NCBI GenBank assembly: GCA_012798485.1
Contig: JAAZND010000101.1
Span: 1 to 6,526 of the forward strand
Direction of reading: 5' to 3'
Length of the DNA stretch: 6,526 bases
Origin: Candidatus Beckwithbacteria bacterium
GTDB lineage: Bacteria > Patescibacteriota > Microgenomatia > UBA1400 > UBA1449
How positions within the stretch are numbered: position 1 is the stretch's first letter; every line of letters starts with the position of its first letter. Position numbers and translations under genes: made by a program. The notes below the pieces were generated by a model, which saw only the letters and a list, made by a program, of their open reading frames with translations, had not been told where the DNA came from and searched no databases. Below are positions 1-3,683 of this stretch, piece by piece.

Positions 1-2
1 AA

Positions 3-797
3 AGTTTGCAAGCCAAAGAACCAAGACATTTTTTGCTTTTTTTCAAGAAAAGTAAAGTAATAAGTTTTTTGCAAAAAAATTTTAAAAGCAAATTAGCTAG
101 TCTCAAAAATTTCCCTCCAAAGCTAAAAGTCTTTTTTGAAAAGATAGAAAAATTTATTTTAAACTTAAAAAAACTCTCAGCTAAAAAAGATTTACTAACT
201 TTTTTAGGTTATTTGTGTGTGTTTTCAGCTCTTGTTTGCTTTATCATTTTGACTTCACCGCTTATGGCTACCAATTTGGTTTTAGGAATCAAAAGTTATC
301 ATGGCAAAATCAATCCTCAAATTTATAATGACGCCAGTTTACTTAAAAGCAATAGTTTGTTAACAGAAATTTTTTATCTGCAAATCCCCAAAATCAACCT
401 TTTTAGTCCAGTGATAACCAATATTGATGCTGCAGACGAAACAGCTTATAAAAAAGCTCTGGATCAAGGGATTGCGCATGCTGCTGGGACAGCCTTGCCT
501 GGAGAAGGGAAGATGATTTTTCTTTTTGCCCATGATGTGGATTTCAGTTTTGATTTAAGCCGTTATAATGCTCTTTTTTATAACCTTAAAGATTTAGAAG
601 CCAAAGATCCGCTTACTCTTTTTTATGATAATAAAGAGTATCAATATGAAGTTTTAAAAAAGTTAATTACTGATCCTTCTGACACTTCAGCTTTAGAAGA
701 ATATAAAAATCAGGATGTTTTAATCATGCAAACCTGCTATCCACCAGGAACAACTTGGAAAAGGTTATTGGTAGTGGCGGGGAGAATAGAGGGTTAA
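3..797 (+). CDS. Sortase family cysteine transpeptidase, copy 1 (5' end probably beyond the window)
   Basis: Membrane-anchored sortase, expected to cleave a C-terminal sorting signal of a secreted protein and transfer it to a surface acceptor. Numbering from the TTG at position 6, one transmembrane helix spans about residues 63-88, followed by a linker and the sortase beta-barrel (about 122-263). The catalytic triad is visible: His176 in FLFAHD, Cys244 in QTCYPPGTTWKR and Arg253. The family's upstream block is present as GIAHAAGTALPGE (155-167). The N-terminal 62 residues are lysine-rich (16 Lys) and presumably cytoplasmic. The frame is open to the left edge, TTG is the only start candidate before the helix, and nothing resembling a ribosome binding site precedes it, so the true start is probably upstream. 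The residue before the catalytic His is Ala and the one after is Asp (AHD), where the neighbouring paralogue has GHS. It is clearly homologous to the sortase at 1111-1833 (43 of 77 residues identical over the first part of the domain). Sortase identity is firm; class and substrate are not. Confidence 0.9.
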   Translation, partial: SLQAKEPRHFLLFFKKSKVISFLQKNFKSKLASLKNFPPKLKVFFEKIEKFILNLKKLSAKKDLLTFLGYLCVFSALVCFIILTSPLMATNLVLGIKSYHGKINPQIYNDASLLKSNSLLTEIFYLQIPKINLFSPVITNIDAADETAYKKALDQGIAHAAGTALPGEGKMIFLFAHDVDFSFDLSRYNALFYNLKDLEAKDPLTLFYDNKEYQYEVLKKLITDPSDTSALEEYKNQDVLIMQTCYPPGTTWKRLLVVAGRIEG

Positions 798-858
798 TTT
801 AGTGAGAGTGGCTCATTGGAAGCGACCATAGGGGTATAACAATCTTTAAAAATAATAA

Positions 859-954
859 AAATCCTCCTTGTTAAAGGAGGCAGGCTGAAAGCCGGAGGAT
901 TTAAAAATCCCTCTACCAAGCGGCGCTTGGTGTCTCCCTTTAACAAGGGAGATA
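859..954. repeat. Composite palindromic intergenic element (REP/MITE-like)
   Basis: A GC-richer island in AT-rich DNA packed with inverted repeats. Hairpin A (863-880) is CCTCCTT-GTTA-AAGGAGG. An alternative outer stem pairs AAATCCTCC (859-867) with GGAGGATTT (894-902) and encloses GGCT-GAA-AGCC (883-893). Hairpin B (915-931) is ACCAAGC-GGC-GCTTGGT. Hairpin C (933-952) is TCTCCCTT-TAAC-AAGGGAGA. Hairpins A and C are inverted copies of each other: 861-880 matches the reverse complement of 935-954 at 16 of 20 positions, including a perfect 12-nt core. They could therefore act as terminal inverted repeats of a unit of about 95 bp. There is no coding capacity. The architecture resembles short non-autonomous palindromic repeats dispersed in many bacterial genomes; that it is dispersed here is inference. 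It could also act as RNA structure or a bidirectional transcription barrier. Confidence 0.7.
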
Positions 955-963
955 TTACTTATT

Positions 964-1004
964 AAATTTCAAATTAGAAATTTCCAATTAAAAATTTACT
1001 ATTT
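964..1004. repeat. Three degenerate tandem copies of a 14-bp AT-rich repeat
   Basis: The copies start at 964, 978 and 992, a period of exactly 14 bp. The first two (AAATTTCAAATTA and AAATTTCCAATTA) agree at 12 of 13 positions, and the third agrees with the second at 10 of 13. Copies 1 and 2 also form a 7-bp hairpin, AAATTTC (964-970) with GAAATTT (977-983). The low sequence complexity makes chance or slippage a realistic origin. Confidence 0.45.
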
Positions 1005-1051
1005 TACCTTTTTGAATTATTAGAGTTAACTTAGGTTTTTTAAATAAGAAA

Positions 1052-1063
1052 GTATAATTATAC
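1052..1063. promoter_or_regulatory. 12-bp perfect palindrome upstream of the sortase 2 promoter
   Basis: GTATAATTATAC is a perfect 12-bp palindrome ending 12 bp before the -35 box at 1076. Its position would suit an operator for a dimeric regulator. It contains TATAAT on both strands, so it could also be an additional -10 element, although no convincing -35 box lies 17 bp upstream. AT-rich background makes chance plausible. Confidence 0.3.
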
Positions 1064-1075
1064 AAGCCTATAAGA

Positions 1076-1104
1076 TTGACAAAAGCAATAATTAATCCTA
1101 TAAT
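1076..1104 (+). promoter_or_regulatory. Perfect-consensus sigma70-type promoter of sortase 2
   Basis: TTGACA at 1076-1081 and TATAAT at 1099-1104 are separated by the optimal 17 bp. Only six bases separate the -10 box from the ATG at 1111, so transcription is expected to begin at or within a base or two of the start codon, giving a leaderless transcript. No ribosome binding site exists between promoter and ATG. Confidence 0.85.
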
Positions 1105-1110
1105 ATCAAT

Positions 1111-1833
1111 ATGTTTGGAAAAGAACATTTTAAACCATATCGATATGTGAGGTTAAAAGTTAAAGCCAAAAAAAATAAAGATTTTCATTATTATAAACCT
1201 TTTATTTCTGCTTTGGCTTATTTTTGTTTTTTTACTTCTTTCTTTGGTTTAATTTTTCTAGCCAGTCCCTTGATTATTGCTCAAAGTATTGTTTTTTTAC
1301 AAAAAATTAATAAAAATCTTATAAGTTATGCCGGCAACCAAAACACAACAGTTGTCAATGTTTCAAGTCAAACTCTGACCCCAAAAGTGGATTTAGCCAG
1401 CCAGCCTTTTTTTATCAAAATTCCCAAAATCAATGTCGATGCCAAGGTTTTCCCAAACATTGATCCTTTTGATAAAACAAGCTATGAGCCGGCTTTAAGC
1501 CAGGGAGTAGCGCATGCGACTGGTTCAGCTTTTCCTGGAGAAGAGAAAATGATCTATATTTTTGGTCATTCCACAGATTATGACTGGAATGTAGCCCGCT
1601 ACAATGCGCTTTTTTATCAGCTCAAGGATTTGGAAATTGGTGATGAAGTTAGTTTAACTTTGGGTGAAAAAACCTTTCAATATCAAGTAGCTGACAAGCA
1701 GATTGTGGAGGCTAATGATTTTTCTTTATTTTCTCAAAATAAAGAGCAAAATGTCTTGATTTTACAAACTTGTTATCCACCCGGAACCACATGGAAAAGG
1801 CTACTGATTTTAGCAAAATTTATAGGTGATTAA
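1111..1833 (+). CDS. Sortase family cysteine transpeptidase, copy 2
   Basis: Complete 240-residue membrane sortase, expected to join proteins carrying an LPXTG-like signal to an extracytoplasmic nucleophile. A short basic N-terminus (residues 1-29) precedes one transmembrane helix (about 32-60), a Ser/Thr-containing linker (about 70-98) and the catalytic domain (about 99-240). The catalytic residues are His153 in IFGHSTD, Cys221 in LQTCYPPGTTWKR and Arg230. The conserved GVAHATGSAFPGE block is at 132-144. The domain is closely related to the preceding sortase, and QTCYPPGTTWKRLL is identical in both, indicating tandem duplication. The ATG at 1111 is chosen because a perfect promoter places the transcription start there. 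The nearest candidate substrate, with an MPETG signal, starts about 100 bp downstream from its own promoter. I cannot assign a sortase class with confidence. Confidence 0.95.
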   Translation: MFGKEHFKPYRYVRLKVKAKKNKDFHYYKPFISALAYFCFFTSFFGLIFLASPLIIAQSIVFLQKINKNLISYAGNQNTTVVNVSSQTLTPKVDLASQPFFIKIPKINVDAKVFPNIDPFDKTSYEPALSQGVAHATGSAFPGEEKMIYIFGHSTDYDWNVARYNALFYQLKDLEIGDEVSLTLGEKTFQYQVADKQIVEANDFSLFSQNKEQNVLILQTCYPPGTTWKRLLILAKFIGD

Positions 1834-1850
1834 TACCCATCCTATAATAC

Positions 1851-1879
1851 TTGACAAAATGCTTTTGGCTTGGTAAGAT
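1851..1879 (+). promoter_or_regulatory. Strong promoter of the MPETG surface protein
   Basis: TTGACA (1851-1856) and TAAGAT (1874-1879) are separated by 17 bp, and the -10 box is preceded by TGG (1871-1873), an extended -10 element. The expected transcription start is near 1886, leaving a leader of about 50 nt before the ATG at 1938. The promoter begins 18 bp after the sortase 2 stop, with no terminator between them, so some read-through from sortase 2 is likely. Confidence 0.75.
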
Positions 1880-1937
1880 AGTTCAAATTATTTTAATATT
1901 TTTTTGCAGAAATTTAAAAAATGTAAAAAAACAAATC

Positions 1938-2615
1938 ATGAAAAATTTAATTCAACATATTACAGCATTATTTAGTTTAGTAATTTTAGCTTTTAGCTTG
2001 GCAACTCAGACTTATGCTCAGGAATGCCATAGTGTTTATGGTGGTGGCGAAGTTTGTGATCATGGCCACATTGATGTTGATAAAAAAGTTTGGAATCCAG
2101 CCAAAAATGAATGGTGGGATAATATTGACAGCTCCTCTTATACTTTCAAAGCCAATGAAGAATTCAAATATGAAATCAGAGTCAAAAATACTGGCGATGT
2201 CACTTTACACGAAGTGAAAGTGACTGATCTTATGCCAGACGTTGATTATATTATCTGGACAGGTAATTGGGACTGGGATAGTGATGACCATAAAGCTACT
2301 TGGATGATTTATGATCTTGAACCAGGTGAAACTGAAGTGAGAGATATTCATTTTAAATTTGCTGACAGTGACAAAATTCCTAGCGGCACAACCTGGGTTA
2401 GAAATGAAGCTGTAGCTAAAGTGAAAAATGGTGATAGTGATTCAGATACTGCCACTATCTATGTGCGTAAAGCTGTTTTGGGAGTAACTACTAAAGCTCC
2501 AATCATGCCAGAAACTGGTGCAGAGAGTTCAATCATTCTTGCTGGAGAGCTTTTAGCCTTAGGTTTGGTTGGATTTGGCTTTTTGAGAATTGCCAAAAAT
2601 AAAGTTAGTAAATAA
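1938..2615 (+). CDS. Secreted DUF11-type surface protein with MPETG sortase signal
   Basis: Protein of 225 residues and the likely sortase substrate of this locus. An N-terminal Sec signal peptide (residues 1-27, probable cleavage after TYA) is followed by a short segment with two cysteines (30 and 40). A beta-sandwich domain of DUF11 type follows (about 44-176), with the hallmark pattern DVDKKVWNP, then YEIRVKNTGDVTLHEVKVTD and LEPGE. The C-terminus is a classical cell-wall sorting signal: MPETG (190-194), a hydrophobic helix (about 198-216) and a basic tail ending KNKVSK. The ATG at 1938 is preferred over the in-frame TTG at 1851 because that TTG is the start of the -35 box, and only the ATG gives a standard signal peptide at the N-terminus. 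No Shine-Dalgarno sequence is visible. Role as a surface adhesin or coat component is inference; I see no pilin motif that I could defend. Confidence 0.9.
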   Translation: MKNLIQHITALFSLVILAFSLATQTYAQECHSVYGGGEVCDHGHIDVDKKVWNPAKNEWWDNIDSSSYTFKANEEFKYEIRVKNTGDVTLHEVKVTDLMPDVDYIIWTGNWDWDSDDHKATWMIYDLEPGETEVRDIHFKFADSDKIPSGTTWVRNEAVAKVKNGDSDSDTATIYVRKAVLGVTTKAPIMPETGAESSIILAGELLALGLVGFGFLRIAKNKVSK

Positions 2616-2668
2616 GTTTATTAATTATATTATAAAAATAAATTAAGAAAATTATATTTATCCAAAAA

Positions 2669-2697
2669 TTAAGTGATTAAAAATTGGTAAATATAAA
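2669..2697 (+). promoter_or_regulatory. Possible promoter of the Tat-signal protein (weak)
   Basis: TATAAA at 2692-2697 sits six bases before the ATG, the same -10 to ATG spacing as the sortase 2 promoter. The -35 candidate 17 bp upstream (TTAAGT, 2669-2674) matches consensus at only three positions. An alternative extended -10 reading is TGG followed by TAAATA (2685-2693). The gap is extremely AT-rich, so TATA-like matches are expected by chance. No terminator is visible after the preceding gene, and cotranscription with it is possible. Confidence 0.3.
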
Positions 2698-2703
2698 GAA
2701 AAT

Positions 2704-3573
2704 ATGGCTAAAGATATATTTGAAGGAGTATTTAGACCAGAAGATCAATCGCCAAGATTAACTAGAAGAGAATTTGGAGGATTGGTTGCCGCGACATTTT
2801 TTGCAGCTATGGGAGCAGAATTACCAAAGGTTGCTTTTGCTGAAGGAGGAGTAGAACAAGAGAGAAGTTTTGGTCATGTAGTAACTACTGGTGTTCCAGA
2901 ACATGCTAAGCCAAATAAAGTAGCTGATTTAAATACTCCTGTTGAAAAAGGTGGTCAAACTAGAACTCTAACATATTTAGAGGATGTTGTAGCTGAACCA
3001 GGGACTCTTATGACAGAGGATCCAAATATAGCTAGGGAGAATAGATCAGCTGTATTAACTTTGAGATCAGAAATACAACAAGATATTGATAGATTTAGTC
3101 CTGCAGTTGTTATGATGAGAGAAGCTGATGAGATGGGTCCTGGACAGGTTTTAGTCACTGGGGATAGTTTTAGAGTTGAGAATTTACCAGGAGGAGTGAC
3201 TGTTGATTTACCTACTCAAGGACCTGATCATAGTTATATTTTTCTTGCTATAGGTCCAGAAAATTGGGATGGAACAACTCCTCAAGATGGTAATTTTGGT
3301 GTAGTGGTTAAAGTTCCAGAAAGTAATCAAGGGACAGTAAAAGGGACTACTCTTGCTACGGGACAATATTGGAGTTCTAATCAAGCTACAGAAACAATTA
3401 CAACTGCATTAGAAAAAGGTCAATGTGGAGCAGATGGTTGTAAAAGAGTTAGTTTCGTTGGTCTAAGATTTGGACCAAAAGGACCTGCTCTTAGTGTAGT
3501 AGATTTTGTAAGAGGAGCAGATAATAATAAATTAATTAGTAAAAAAATAGCCTCTAATTGGGATAATAGGTAA
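2704..3573 (+). CDS. Putative Tat-exported protein of unknown function
   Basis: I do not recognise this 289-residue protein. Its N-terminus carries a twin-arginine motif, LTRREFGG (residues 19-26), followed by a moderately hydrophobic stretch (about 26-39) and a likely cleavage site after AFA (46), so export in folded form is predicted. The mature part (about 243 residues) has no further transmembrane segment and no sorting signal. It contains a charged segment around 102-143, several Gly/Pro-rich turns (for example PGPDHSYIF-like context at 173-180), and a Cys pair spaced by four residues (Cys241, Cys246) that could form a disulfide or bind a metal. All 16 arginines use AGA (14) or AGG (2), with no CGN codon, unlike the neighbouring genes. 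A strong terminator follows. The ATG at 2704 is the only start upstream of the signal. A substrate-binding or enzymatic role cannot be chosen from sequence alone. Confidence 0.8.
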   Translation: MAKDIFEGVFRPEDQSPRLTRREFGGLVAATFFAAMGAELPKVAFAEGGVEQERSFGHVVTTGVPEHAKPNKVADLNTPVEKGGQTRTLTYLEDVVAEPGTLMTEDPNIARENRSAVLTLRSEIQQDIDRFSPAVVMMREADEMGPGQVLVTGDSFRVENLPGGVTVDLPTQGPDHSYIFLAIGPENWDGTTPQDGNFGVVVKVPESNQGTVKGTTLATGQYWSSNQATETITTALEKGQCGADGCKRVSFVGLRFGPKGPALSVVDFVRGADNNKLISKKIASNWDNR

Positions 3574-3593
3574 ATTCTTCTCAAGTTTTTGTT

Positions 3594-3623
3594 AAAAGGC
3601 ACAGGTTATTCTGTGCCTTTTTT
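3594..3623 (+). terminator. Rho-independent terminator after the Tat-signal protein
   Basis: A perfect 11-bp stem, AAAAGGCACAG (3594-3604) with CTGTGCCTTTT (3611-3621), encloses the 6-nt loop GTTATT, and the T-run continues to 3623. It begins 21 bp after the stop codon. The flanking A-run and T-run could also let it work on the minus strand, but no minus-strand gene is evident. Confidence 0.9.
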
Positions 3624-3631
3624 GTTATAAT
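3623..3631 (+). promoter_or_regulatory. Extended -10 promoter candidate for the large membrane protein
   Basis: TGT (3623-3625) followed by TATAAT (3626-3631) is a consensus extended -10 element directly at the end of the terminator T-tract. No recognisable -35 box lies 17 bp upstream, which extended -10 promoters tolerate. The expected start would be near 3638, giving a leader of about 46 nt before the ATG at 3684. A TAGAAT at 3655-3660 is a weaker alternative. Confidence 0.45.
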
Positions 3632-3683
3632 AATTTTAGAAAGTTTTTCATTTTTAGAATATCTTTTTTCCTGATAAGAAAAT

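Larger units (their letters stand above)
798..1110. other. Non-coding spacer between the two sortase genes
   Basis: This 313-bp gap has no credible gene on either strand. Its first 60 bases (798-858) show nothing I can assign. The rest carries, in order, a composite palindromic element, a short AT-rich tandem repeat, a 12-bp palindrome and a consensus promoter, each listed separately. No T-tract terminator on the + strand was found after sortase 1. The hairpin at 863-880 is followed by a T-rich run only when read on the minus strand. Confidence 0.8.

Noticed and set aside
863..902. Rho-independent terminator for sortase 1
   Set aside because: Neither the hairpin at 863-880 nor the outer stem ending at 902 is followed by a T-run on the + strand. 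A T-rich run follows only on the minus strand, where there is no gene to terminate.
859..954. CRISPR array or tRNA reading of the palindromic region
   Set aside because: There are no regularly spaced identical direct repeats with unique spacers, and the stems do not match a tRNA cloverleaf (no T-loop consensus, wrong arm lengths).
2014..2217. Short + strand reading frame inside the MPETG protein gene
   Set aside because: It is a different frame within a gene that has a signal peptide, a domain and a sorting motif; it has no start signal or recognisable features of its own.
2623..2658. Direct repeat AATTATATT in the gap before the Tat-signal gene
   Set aside because: Nine A/T-only bases repeated in an almost purely AT spacer are expected by chance.
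2955..3158. Minus-strand reading frame opposite the Tat-signal gene
   Set aside because: It lies entirely antisense to a well-supported gene, with no promoter or recognisable motif.
3420..3602. Minus-strand reading frame over the end of the Tat-signal gene and the terminator
   Set aside because: Its 5' part lies in the terminator stem and the rest is antisense to a real gene; no support of its own.
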